A stretch of DNA of 23,481 bases, from positions 1 to 23,481 of the IMG/VR virus record IMGVR_UViG_3300047548_000223. One strand, 5' to 3'. The position numbers were made by a program, and so were the translations under genes. Position 1 is the first letter of the stretch, and each line of letters opens with the position of its first letter. Source of the stretch: a virus. Shown in pieces: positions 13,301 to 20,561 of the stretch. The notes below the pieces were generated by a model. It had not been told where the DNA came from, searched no databases, and saw only the letters and a list, made by a program, of their open reading frames with translations.

Positions 13301-15967
13301 ACCAGGGATAGCAGTACTTACAGCATTACATAATAGTCTTAGATCGCCAGCAGGAGTAGTAAAACCGTTTTTTCCGCTAATATAGCAGCTTAATAAGTTA
13401 TTAGCTAAACTATCGTTATTAAAGGCTTCAAATCTTAGTGGACTCTGCGAAACAATACCTTTAATAGCTACCGAATCATCAGGTTTAGCGATATAAAACT
13501 CTGTATCAAATTTTTGTCCATAGCCTAAAGACTCTGTTCTATTATTAAGTTTACCGTCATAAACAACAGAACCATCTAATTTACTTCTTGGAACTGCTGC
13601 AAAAGTAAATACTGGTGCCGGAGGAGTACTAAAAGGACTAACTATATCTGTGTAGGCTGTAGGCTCATAGTTTATAAAATTATCAGAATCTATATATATG
13701 TTAGAAAGATATTCTATACCTGAAACTATAACCTCATTTTCATTTGAGTCTCTTTTGATTCCTGTTACTTTGAAAAGTTTACCAGACTTATTTGTGTAGT
13801 AATTTCCTGGATTTTCAAACTCACCAATAGTCCATAAGTCATTAACTCTAGGAGCTTGTGCTTCTGAGAACCCTGAGCCTACGCTATCTAATTGTCTTGT
13901 AATTGGATTGAATCTAGAAATAACTTTTACTACAGCTACGTCAGAACCAGTAGTAGCATCGCTAGTACTTAAAGAAAATACTGAATTACTAATTAGATAT
14001 AGGTCCATTCTATCGCTGTCAGTTCTAAGAATTCTTAAAGCTAAAGGATATGTATTACTAGTAAAAGTCGCATTACTCATACTAGGCACCGTATAATGTT
14101 CTAGTGTAACATTAGTATTAGTTGAACTTACTAACGAATTAGCTCTGATACGACCGCCATATCCATAAGCTACACCAGTACCATTAGTTGATACTGATAT
14201 AACGTCACCAGGAGCTAAACTAAGTGCTTCTGTACTAGTAGCAAAACTAATATTTCTGCGAAGATACCTAGCAGAAGCTAATTGATATTGTCCAAGTCTT
14301 ATAGCTTGGCTTCTACGAGTAACACCAGTTAAGTCTAATGATGCAATATTCTCTACAGTTTGAACATCTCTACCATCATTTGCCTCAGCTAGGTCTAATC
14401 GAACCATTTCTCGTTTAAAATGGTTTGTTGGTTCTACATAATTAATATCTACGCCTGTGTATATCTCACTTTGGCGTACTCCTGATATTTGTAAAGTACC
14501 TTCTTTCATATTAGTTTCGTTAAACAACATAACAGGATATTCATCAGGCATGTCAACAGCTAGACTTATTTTTCCGCCAGCATAAACAAGCATACTCCTA
14601 AAAGTAGCAGTTAGCTTATTTAATAAATCCATCGCTTTTTCTTGGTCTGATATTGTAACATCTACTAAGAATCGTCTTTCAGTCACAGTTGTACCTTTAG
14701 GCAAACCTACTTGGTTTTCCCTTACAGTGCTGTATAATGTTCTTGGTTTATAACGGAAAGAACCATCTGCTACAGCAGTCACACCTATAAATCTACCTGA
14801 GTTAGAATCACAAGCATCGCAGTATTGTGCTACTTGATAAAATTTATATTTGTCAATATTCTCTTCTGGTATACCTAAACCATAACTCTTATTAGTAAGA
14901 ATATCATAGATTATCCAAACAGGATTTTGTGTCCAAGAATATATAAAAGTACCATCCCAAGTACCTGTGTATATAACAGGATTTGGTTCATATAATACTG
15001 TACCTGTACCAGGTCTTTGTAATCTATACCCATAGCTAGCATAGTTTGATTGGCCTACTTCTAATTCTCTCCAGTCTATCTCGCCGTTTGAAAGAATTGG
15101 TTGATTATAATTAGATGGTACTTTTACAAGTAATCCTTTTATTACAGAAGTAAAGTTAGGTACACCACCTGTATACTCATTCATAGCTTTAATAGCATAA
15201 CCTATTAAAGCTGTTCTAGGATATGCTTGAGGAGTATTTTTTATCTCATCCCAGCCAATTACTTTTATAGTATCTCTTAAACGAGGACTATCAGAGTCAT
15301 CACTAGTTTTATCAATACTAAATCTGTAACCATTAGCAGATCTACTATCTACAGGTATACGAATAGTTTCAGAGAATTTATAAGCAGTATCGGTTTTTTC
15401 ACTAACAGTCTTCTCAACACTAGTAATTAGTGTGGTACCTAAGCTATTATATATTCTAATTCTATAAGTAACTGAATTAGATGATACGTTTCCAGAAGTG
15501 TCAGCAGTATATAACTCTTCAATGATGAAGTTAAAACGCAAGATATCCCAATCATTAGCACTAGTTTCTTGTAAAGTAATACTAGATGATGGAATACCTG
15601 TCAAGTTTCCTTTTTTTAGTGAAACTTGTGATGCAAAAATCTGAGGACTGACTACTTCTTCACCGAATTTTGGTAATGGGTCTTGAGTTACTGTGCCTGT
15701 AGAACTTACAGTTAAAAACTTATCTGTATTTTCTAAACCATTACTATCTAAATTAATAAGGTCGTCTATAGCGCCATCTTGAATTTCTATATCCTGAGGA
15801 CCATTTGGGTTAATTCTGTAAATAGGGCCTTCACCTATAGCAGTAGTTACATATAAAATATCTGTAGAAAACAAAGAGTTGGGTGCAATAGTGCTGCCAC
15901 CCTTACCGCCTTTGCCTCCTACGATTATAGGAATATCTTTACCGCCCTGTTTAATAACTCTTTTCAT
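10313..15967 (-). CDS. J: Tail tip / host-specificity protein, lambda gpJ-like
   Basis: A very large (1884 residues; lambda gpJ is 1132) central tip protein. The N-terminus has the Gly/Lys-rich GGKGGKGG followed by APNSLFSTDILYVTTAIGEG, as in gpJ. The conserved core continues with PVWIIYDILTNKSYGLGI at about 350-370 and AQYCDACDSNSGRF soon after. Residues about 1245-1475 look like two fibronectin-III-type modules (VENLILTESL..., PQNVYGFTGGQQNEVITLFW...). The last ~400 residues are Asn/Ser/Thr/Gly-rich beta structure and are the likely receptor-binding part. ATG 15967 lies 9 bases after the gpI-like stop. gpJ-type proteins form the baseplate hub and contact the receptor. The hub assignment is firm; the domain borders in the second half are approximate. 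Confidence 0.92.
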   Translation of the reverse strand: MKRVIKQGGKDIPIIVGGKGGKGGSTIAPNSLFSTDILYVTTAIGEGPIYRINPNGPQDIEIQDGAIDDLINLDSNGLENTDKFLTVSSTGTVTQDPLPKFGEEVVSPQIFASQVSLKKGNLTGIPSSSITLQETSANDWDILRFNFIIEELYTADTSGNVSSNSVTYRIRIYNSLGTTLITSVEKTVSEKTDTAYKFSETIRIPVDSRSANGYRFSIDKTSDDSDSPRLRDTIKVIGWDEIKNTPQAYPRTALIGYAIKAMNEYTGGVPNFTSVIKGLLVKVPSNYNQPILSNGEIDWRELEVGQSNYASYGYRLQRPGTGTVLYEPNPVIYTGTWDGTFIYSWTQNPVWIIYDILTNKSYGLGIPEENIDKYKFYQVAQYCDACDSNSGRFIGVTAVADGSFRYKPRTLYSTVRENQVGLPKGTTVTERRFLVDVTISDQEKAMDLLNKLTATFRSMLVYAGGKISLAVDMPDEYPVMLFNETNMKEGTLQISGVRQSEIYTGVDINYVEPTNHFKREMVRLDLAEANDGRDVQTVENIASLDLTGVTRRSQAIRLGQYQLASARYLRRNISFATSTEALSLAPGDVISVSTNGTGVAYGYGGRIRANSLVSSTNTNVTLEHYTVPSMSNATFTSNTYPLALRILRTDSDRMDLYLISNSVFSLSTSDATTGSDVAVVKVISRFNPITRQLDSVGSGFSEAQAPRVNDLWTIGEFENPGNYYTNKSGKLFKVTGIKRDSNENEVIVSGIEYLSNIYIDSDNFINYEPTAYTDIVSPFSTPPAPVFTFAAVPRSKLDGSVVYDGKLNNRTESLGYGQKFDTEFYIAKPDDSVAIKGIVSQSPLRFEAFNNDSLANNLLSCYISGKNGFTTPAGDLRLLCNAVSTAIPGKIELTLEGFSLCIDENFNQHILAVNDGISVPNLKGIDQINIPIKEKTEAQSLVNFVGYQSEITSITRDILSYDAANNKVVIEDSVSGAATVSSYLVNPPFYVNLNQVLAKNYYANSSVYVRGTEINQIVEGTINTSSSLQTILLPNKPRKQGDVTVYVDGIKKASGLYTVNLNSSLSAQANVTYLASPQDTAYRVEVNYYAPPSIEVGDRLEVNYGNSYTVVNTSYSTSSAKYNVALTANSIFRLQLDSQPQLDLSGYYFINVTQDPVGTITNVTGNTFTLDYNANSYPGIFSLANSGVYSLEVASPYERIFLTSDLTIPELPIGITSVKARNRNVLGRLSPYVTKSVNVESLPIQKVENLILTESLYREQTGGVAIRVTCSFDSIIGQEVTDYEISYKLSTIDSTGIDDGGTPLTFYNTVKVPATGTDTDGKIRFTINNINRGTQAESNSVTVRVTPLNKNIRGFTATAELAIKGKTVAPQNVYGFTGGQQNEVITLFWNYPRVNNDLADLDLKEVVVHRLAGDVPVTLDNFLVASPIVTVSVPSARKSIPIDNYGTYTYLVRTRDTSGNLSADVVGAVITTTRSQRSTTVAAFNEDNPADPYITGLTNTNNTEYYFPSFANSSTGGLSYPGASKVDNANGSSTGWSAISGSITNLLAPENATYITQIRDFGAVITGSINIEIEATQEVQSSYTDQHTRVLDMVSDTSAAANVLIDTSFGGIGHILGFANGLVTTGRFDSNNKTWMTGSASGNVWAIWNHGQFTGDSANLNSYALIAGLINANAIALGNTFFANGVSTGSNSFANVTSGNDAYTLVNLTQYNDAGSATYVGTIGAVTAQTSIRYTQQNPYYANGNVNTLAFSSTGEGWIPYEAGSKTFRYFQIKYDVLNNNSNEFDFTIDKFRYSIDKEQTIFTNTVVYNTDPKLVDYASANFTTIPVVNFTILDSINSVTNPLIAVTTSLSKQNLEFKLVSSDGSGTYAANSTANVMVTIIGV

Positions 15968-15976
15968 GTGTATTCC

Positions 15977-16744
15977 TTAAAAACTATTAAAACCTGATAA
16001 GAATTCAGATCTGGCTGCTTGTTGTTCAGCAGCAGAAGTAGTTCCGCTAGCCATAACTTCGCCATATATATTAGTAGTCTGAGTCTTACTATGTCCCATA
16101 CTAAGTACGTACCCGCTTATCATTTGACCTGCTACTCTAACCATACCATAGTTGAGAGCTACTGGAGTTCCTGAATTAGTACTGTTAGTCAGCGAGCCGA
16201 ACATATCGTTTTGTCTAGTATTTTCTTCACTAGGTTTTGTGGCAAATAGAGACGATAGTAAGGCTAATCCTATATTAATTACTAGATTTTGTAAAAACCC
16301 ACCCATACTACCAGCGATACCTGCTACACCTCCAGCTATTCCGCCTGCACCAGCAACGGTAGCTCCAACAGGGGCGGCTGCGCCAGCAGCCGCAGCTCCT
16401 GCTGCCATAGGTAAGAAAATGAACATGGCTATCGCTAAAACAGCCAGTATACCGCCACGTTTTCCACCACCGCCTACAATTGCAGGAACTATATGAATTA
16501 CATCATCTTTACGTGCAATTTTAATTTTTAGCTCATCTGGTGATATTATCTTTAGGTTCTTATCCAAGAACACAAAACTTTCTTCAATGTTTTGCGCTCT
16601 TTGCTTACGTAAGTAGTTGATAAAACGACGATGCATACCATTTAAATAAAATAAAATGTCGTTATATGTTTTTATATCAGCCACATACTCTGATTTATCA
16701 AAAAACTTACTAAAAGAGGAATGTGGTCTAATCTTAACTAACAA
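15977..16744 (-). CDS. I: Tail assembly protein, lambda gpI-like
   Basis: A 255-residue protein with a ubiquitin-like beta-grasp region (1-~90, ending DDVIHIVPAIVGG), a GGGGKRGG hinge, and a long Gly/Ala-rich hydrophobic stretch (99-168) that looks membrane-seeking. The C-terminal NSGTPVALNYGMVRVAGQMIS motif (about 187-206) is characteristic of gpI/TipI proteins. The start codon is TTG at 16744, supported by GAGGAG about 8 bases upstream; the gene overlaps the JAB gene by 11 bases. In lambda, gpI is needed for tip assembly with gpK and gpJ, and the order here is the same. Confidence 0.88.
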   Translation of the reverse strand: MLVKIRPHSSFSKFFDKSEYVADIKTYNDILFYLNGMHRRFINYLRKQRAQNIEESFVFLDKNLKIISPDELKIKIARKDDVIHIVPAIVGGGGKRGGILAVLAIAMFIFLPMAAGAAAAGAAAPVGATVAGAGGIAGGVAGIAGSMGGFLQNLVINIGLALLSSLFATKPSEENTRQNDMFGSLTNSTNSGTPVALNYGMVRVAGQMISGYVLSMGHSKTQTTNIYGEVMASGTTSAAEQQAARSEFLSGFNSF

Positions 16745-17102
16745 AATGTTTCTCCTCTAATTTTTCAAACTTTAAAGCATCTACATTTACATCATACCAG
16801 TATATATAAAATTTATTATTAAAGCCTACTAAGAACTTATACTGATTAAAAGCAGCACTAGTTTTATCTTCGGAACTAGGTAATGGGTTATCAGACCCAG
16901 GATGAGAATGAAATATACCCCAGATATTACCATCGTGTTTAACTAAGTCTGCAGGGTCTAAGAAAAATGTAAATTTAGGATTATCGCTTATATTTTTACA
17001 AGGTATGTATGTATAATTTTTAGTTATAATACCTACACACTCTTTAGGATAATCTCGTAAAGCATGATTATTCATGTCTTCTAATAGTTTTAAGTAGTCC
17101 AT
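16734..17102 (-). CDS. JAB/MPN (JAMM) metalloprotease, N-terminal half of lambda gpK equivalent
   Basis: A 122-residue Mov34/MPN-fold protein. The zinc-binding JAMM pattern is visible: E21 in PKECVG, then H65-S-H67-P (GIFHSHPGS) and S76/S77-E-D79 (PLPSSED). The spacing between the histidines and the Ser/Asp is one residue longer than the usual consensus, but all ligand types are present. In lambda this domain is the N-terminal half of gpK and is fused to an NlpC/P60 domain; here it is a separate gene. It overlaps the upstream NlpC-like gene by 13 bases and the gpI-like gene by 11, which suggests translational coupling and an assembled tip-complex function. Its proteolytic target is unknown. 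Confidence 0.88.
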   Translation of the reverse strand: MDYLKLLEDMNNHALRDYPKECVGIITKNYTYIPCKNISDNPKFTFFLDPADLVKHDGNIWGIFHSHPGSDNPLPSSEDKTSAAFNQYKFLVGFNNKFYIYWYDVNVDALKFEKLEEKHFVS

Positions 17103-17512
17103 CTGTAAATGCCTGTCGTATATTGTTTATAATAAGTTCCGTAAGGGCTTACCCAGCTAGACCTACCTATCATAGTATGTATTATTTTGTTACTTCCTAA
17201 AAACATAGCACAATGATTAGTAACATTTGTAGAGCCTATGCTCATGAAAATAAAATCATGTATAGCTGGGTTAGTTACGGATAGGCATCTATTATCTTGT
17301 TCTACAGCTATTCTAAAAGAATCTGTATTAGTTTTATTGTACCAATCGTTATCTACTATGTTACAATGCTCAAAGGATAAGTGTGGTATTTCGATATCAA
17401 GCTCCTGCTTATAAATATAGCGACATAGATTAAAACAATCCATGCCGCTAACAATATCATTGCCGAGATGTTTATAAGGTATATTAACGTATTTATCGTA
17501 CCAATTTGTCAT
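17090..17512 (-). CDS. NlpC/P60-type cell-wall peptidase, tail-tip copy 2
   Basis: A 140-residue papain-like protein. The catalytic Cys is C26 in SGMDCFNLCRY, the His is H100 in TNHCAMFLG, and H112 (IIHTM) is the likely third polar residue. This layout matches the C-terminal half of lambda gpK and other phage tip NlpC/P60 domains that cleave peptidoglycan crosslinks during DNA entry. It overlaps the preceding NlpC-like gene by 20 bases and the JAB gene by 13. Of the two adjacent copies, this one has the fuller set of recognisable motifs and lies directly before the JAB gene. ATG 17512. Confidence 0.85.
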   Translation of the reverse strand: MTNWYDKYVNIPYKHLGNDIVSGMDCFNLCRYIYKQELDIEIPHLSFEHCNIVDNDWYNKTNTDSFRIAVEQDNRCLSVTNPAIHDFIFMSIGSTNVTNHCAMFLGSNKIIHTMIGRSSWVSPYGTYYKQYTTGIYRWTT

Positions 17513-17885
17513 GCCGATATATCGCGTGTATATGTTCTATCCAATAATCAGATAGTTGTTCTACTTGCGAAGTTTTCCCCTCTTCAACGTGTAGCATACG
17601 GTTTGGTTTTATATACAAACCAAAATGAATTAATAAGTTAGACTTTTTTGACTTAAAACTAATTAAATCATAGTTCTGAGCGTCTGTCAATGAAACTTTT
17701 GTTCCATAATTAGATGCCCAACCGTCTAAAAAATCTGTGGTATATTGTTTCATCCATAGCCTAGATTGCGGGTATGTAGGTAGATTAAAGCTGCAACCTA
17801 ACTCATTTTGATAAAACTGTTGAACTAGGGTTATACAATCATAAGTCCCATAGCAGTGCTTAATCCCTAAATACTTATATATCAT
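17493..17885 (-). CDS. NlpC/P60-like peptidase, tail-tip copy 1
   Basis: A 130-residue protein with a similar papain-like layout: C17 in GTYDCITLVQQFY, H87 in LLIHFGLYI and H99 in MLHVEEG. The Cys-His order and the 'yDC..L...f' and 'iHfGlYi' phrases fit the NlpC/P60 superfamily, but overall similarity to the next gene's product is low. The ATG at 17885 overlaps the stop of the gpL-like gene (ATGA). Two adjacent NlpC-like genes are not part of the standard lambda layout. This copy may be a second wall hydrolase or a structural paralogue; the active residues look intact. Confidence 0.75.
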   Translation of the reverse strand: MIYKYLGIKHCYGTYDCITLVQQFYQNELGCSFNLPTYPQSRLWMKQYTTDFLDGWASNYGTKVSLTDAQNYDLISFKSKKSNLLIHFGLYIKPNRMLHVEEGKTSQVEQLSDYWIEHIHAIYRHDKLVR

Positions 17886-20131
17886 GCTCGTGGTATTGAT
17901 CTACCTACACCTGGAAAACCTCCAAAGTGTATAGAGTTATTTCTAACAGTACACGCTGCCAAAGATTTGGCACATACGTCTGTGCTAGTTTTGGATACTA
18001 AAGCTGCAGGAGAGTATGTTAATAGTTCTGCAATTGTTGGTTGAGAACCACTAATAATATCTACTCTAGGAGCATAGAATTGTTGATTTGTAGTTGGGTC
18101 TGTAGAGTAGTATAAGTAACTTCTATGCTGACTCTGTGTGTTAAGTGCTTGCCATACAAAATCAGCTATAGTTGTTAGTTTTGTACCATTAGATCTATAA
18201 ATACCAGTATCTACGTGTACTGCTCCAGTGCCGCTGCCTGTAGGCCATACGTGCCCAACAAGTAACAACCACTCGTATGCGGAATATGGCCATCCTGAAG
18301 CATAAAAATACGGATTGGTGTTAGTAACACCATTAGATCTATTAAGAACTCCTATATTAGTACCGCCAGCATTATAGCCACTTAACCCTAAATAAGTAGA
18401 ACCATTTCCAATATTTTTTCTACGAATCCATGTTGAAAATCTATACATGTTAGCACTGTTAATACCAAAAAGATCAGTATTCCAGCCACCGTCGGCATCT
18501 GAAGCTACGTCTTGGTTAGTAACATCCCAAACAGGTTGTAAATCTCCGTAAGGAGTAGAATCCATAGTTATAGAGTTTCCGTCACCGTTTAAAAAGTAAC
18601 CAGTAATTCCACTAGTTCTACCTAATACCCAACTATCCATATTTATTATAGAAGGAGCTCTACTAGTAGCGACTCTATTATCTAATCCTATAGGACTGCT
18701 ATTAGATACTAAATTAGTACCAGGAATTGATAAACCTCCAGGTCCTGGATATTGACACTCTGGTCCTTTATATACCCACTGACATGTATTTTTATAATAC
18801 TTTCTTCTTGGAGTAACAGCTTTGAAATACTGCAACCAAGATACTAAGGCAAAAGTTGCTTGGTGTTCTGTTAGACTTTCTAATTGGTCTATTTTAAACT
18901 TATCTTCTATGTAACTTTCAGTATCTGCTTCTTCGTTGATAATGTACAGTGGAGTTCCTACAGTGCTACCGATACCTAATTCATTACTCAAATATATCTC
19001 ATGAGTAACATCTATAAACTGTATGGTAGCTGTTACGTTACTAGAATAAGAACGCACAGTATCACCAACTCTATATGGCGAAGAGTTAACAACAGTAACT
19101 ACATTACTATTAAGTAGTGTTATGGTGCTGTACTCAGGCCAGTAGTCTAAGAAATTAGCAAAAGTAGTTTTGATTTCTACTACACCACCTAATAAGTCTC
19201 TAGAATCTTCTTTATCTGCAGACCAAGTTCCACCTATAGATTTAGCTTGAGCATAAGTAAAAGTAGCGTTTGCTCGTCCATACTGATTTACTATATCTAC
19301 ATCGTAGAATAATCCTTGAGCTCTAGCTAATGACAGGGCTTGGTATTCATTACTTCCTAAAGGACCTAAGTCAATAGGGCTGGCGTTAACTGTTCTTGGG
19401 TCTATACCAGTTACCACCTCACCATTTACTACAGCAAAAACAGCATTAGATATATTATTTCCTGCTAAATATGGGTCTTCTACTAATCTAGAAATTATAT
19501 TATCTACGTTAAACACAGTTAACGATAACTCATTAATCTTACCATCTGATGTTTGCTCTATACCACTTATAGAAACTGGAAATGGAGAATAAGACGTTCC
19601 AGCATAAGTAACATTATAACTTATATCGTCACTTAAGTCGCCTACTACTTCTGCAAAACGTATAGGAAAGTCACTAGGCCAGGCACGACCTTCACCATTT
19701 TCAGTAGGATTGCCGTGTTCGTTAGAAGGATACCATTCTCCTGGGTAATATATTGAATATAGTCTAACTATAGGATTTTGAGTAAATGCATTTTTCTCAG
19801 CAATAAACGTGCTAGGTCTTATATTAAATATAGTATCTGTAGCAGTGATTACATTACCACTCATCACGTTAGCTTGAAAAGGTAACGCGCTAGCATTATT
19901 TATAGCACCGTTGGCGGTTCCTGTAACAGTTATATACTTAGAATGTATGCTTTCTACAGCACTAAACTCATTATATATATTAGCAAGCTTAACCTTTAAT
20001 AAGTTATTAGCAGTATCAATGCCAGCAATTAAACCAACGGCTTGCGTAGTATTGCCTACTACTACATTACCTGTTTGAAAAGCTGTAGCATTTGATACTG
20101 TTAATATTACGTCGTATGTTCTAGAAGTCAC
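17882..20131 (-). CDS. L: Minor tail protein, lambda gpL-like, with a large inserted beta-domain
   Basis: A 749-residue protein (lambda gpL is about 230). The gpL core is recognisable at ~120-230 (IVRLYSIYYPGEWY; SYNVTYAGTSYSPFPVSISG; LSLTVFNVDNIISRLV). Four cysteines follow: C450 and C459 (NTCQWVYKGPECQY), C720 and C727 (DVCAKSLAACTVRN), then HFGGFPG, the C-terminal pattern of gpL, which binds an iron-sulfur cluster in lambda. Between C459 and C720 lies an extra ~250-residue segment (about 467-712) with aromatic beta motifs (YRFSTWIRRKN, TNPYFYASGW, RSYLYYSTD, YAPRVDI) that resembles carbohydrate-binding beta-sandwiches. Residues 1-~105 and ~340-400 are further beta modules absent from lambda. 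Start is GTG 20131 with CGGAGC seven bases upstream. Role: links the tail tube end to the tip. Confidence 0.85.
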   Translation of the reverse strand: MTSRTYDVILTVSNATAFQTGNVVVGNTTQAVGLIAGIDTANNLLKVKLANIYNEFSAVESIHSKYITVTGTANGAINNASALPFQANVMSGNVITATDTIFNIRPSTFIAEKNAFTQNPIVRLYSIYYPGEWYPSNEHGNPTENGEGRAWPSDFPIRFAEVVGDLSDDISYNVTYAGTSYSPFPVSISGIEQTSDGKINELSLTVFNVDNIISRLVEDPYLAGNNISNAVFAVVNGEVVTGIDPRTVNASPIDLGPLGSNEYQALSLARAQGLFYDVDIVNQYGRANATFTYAQAKSIGGTWSADKEDSRDLLGGVVEIKTTFANFLDYWPEYSTITLLNSNVVTVVNSSPYRVGDTVRSYSSNVTATIQFIDVTHEIYLSNELGIGSTVGTPLYIINEEADTESYIEDKFKIDQLESLTEHQATFALVSWLQYFKAVTPRRKYYKNTCQWVYKGPECQYPGPGGLSIPGTNLVSNSSPIGLDNRVATSRAPSIINMDSWVLGRTSGITGYFLNGDGNSITMDSTPYGDLQPVWDVTNQDVASDADGGWNTDLFGINSANMYRFSTWIRRKNIGNGSTYLGLSGYNAGGTNIGVLNRSNGVTNTNPYFYASGWPYSAYEWLLLVGHVWPTGSGTGAVHVDTGIYRSNGTKLTTIADFVWQALNTQSQHRSYLYYSTDPTTNQQFYAPRVDIISGSQPTIAELLTYSPAALVSKTSTDVCAKSLAACTVRNNSIHFGGFPGVGRSIPRA

Positions 20132-20144
20132 AGATTAGCTCCGA

Positions 20145-20561
20145 TTAATCAAAAGATTCTTTTAAAGAAAAAGATACAGTATAGTAGTTTTGTAGTGCGT
20201 TAGCACCAAGAGATAAAATATGATCTACTTTTAAAGATCCGTCAAATCTGACTCTGAGTGTACCGGTCTCATTAACGTGTGATAAGTCAAAGTAAAAAGA
20301 GTCAAAATTACCGCTTCTATCTCTATAAAAAGTTTCTATAGCTGATTTTTCTAAACCTGTGACGTTTGTATACTTTAAACTGTAACTACGTTTTGGTCTA
20401 CGAGAACGAAGACGCCTTTTTTCGTAGCCGGCTTCTGTTTCAAAGATGATAGTATTGAACTCTTGGTCTGAACTAAATCCAGCATCAGGCTTAGTATCAG
20501 CCATAGAAGTGAAAGTAGCAGTAGTAAAAAGACCTACTGCTTCAGTTGGGTATGTAGCCAT
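20145..20561 (-). CDS. M: Minor tail protein, lambda gpM-like
   Basis: A 138-residue protein between the tape measure and gpL genes, the position of lambda gpM (about 109 residues). It has alternating beta strands and a basic stretch YEKRRLRSRRPKRSYSLKYT (about 45-64), followed by IETFYRDRSGNFDSFYFDL (about 75-93). These are characteristic of the gpM/distal-tail group that caps the tail tube below the tape measure. ATG 20561 overlaps the tape measure stop (TAATG), with GGAGG six bases upstream. No cysteine or enzymatic motif is seen. Family membership rests on pattern and position together. Confidence 0.82.
   Translation of the reverse strand: MATYPTEAVGLFTTATFTSMADTKPDAGFSSDQEFNTIIFETEAGYEKRRLRSRRPKRSYSLKYTNVTGLEKSAIETFYRDRSGNFDSFYFDLSHVNETGTLRVRFDGSLKVDHILSLGANALQNYYTVSFSLKESFD

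Noticed and set aside
7736-16496. Open frames on the + strand opposite the beta-helix, gpJ and gpI genes
   Set aside because: Each is antisense to a well-supported gene with clear motifs. The Ala/Pro-rich frame opposite gpI comes from the Gly/Ala-rich hydrophobic stretch.
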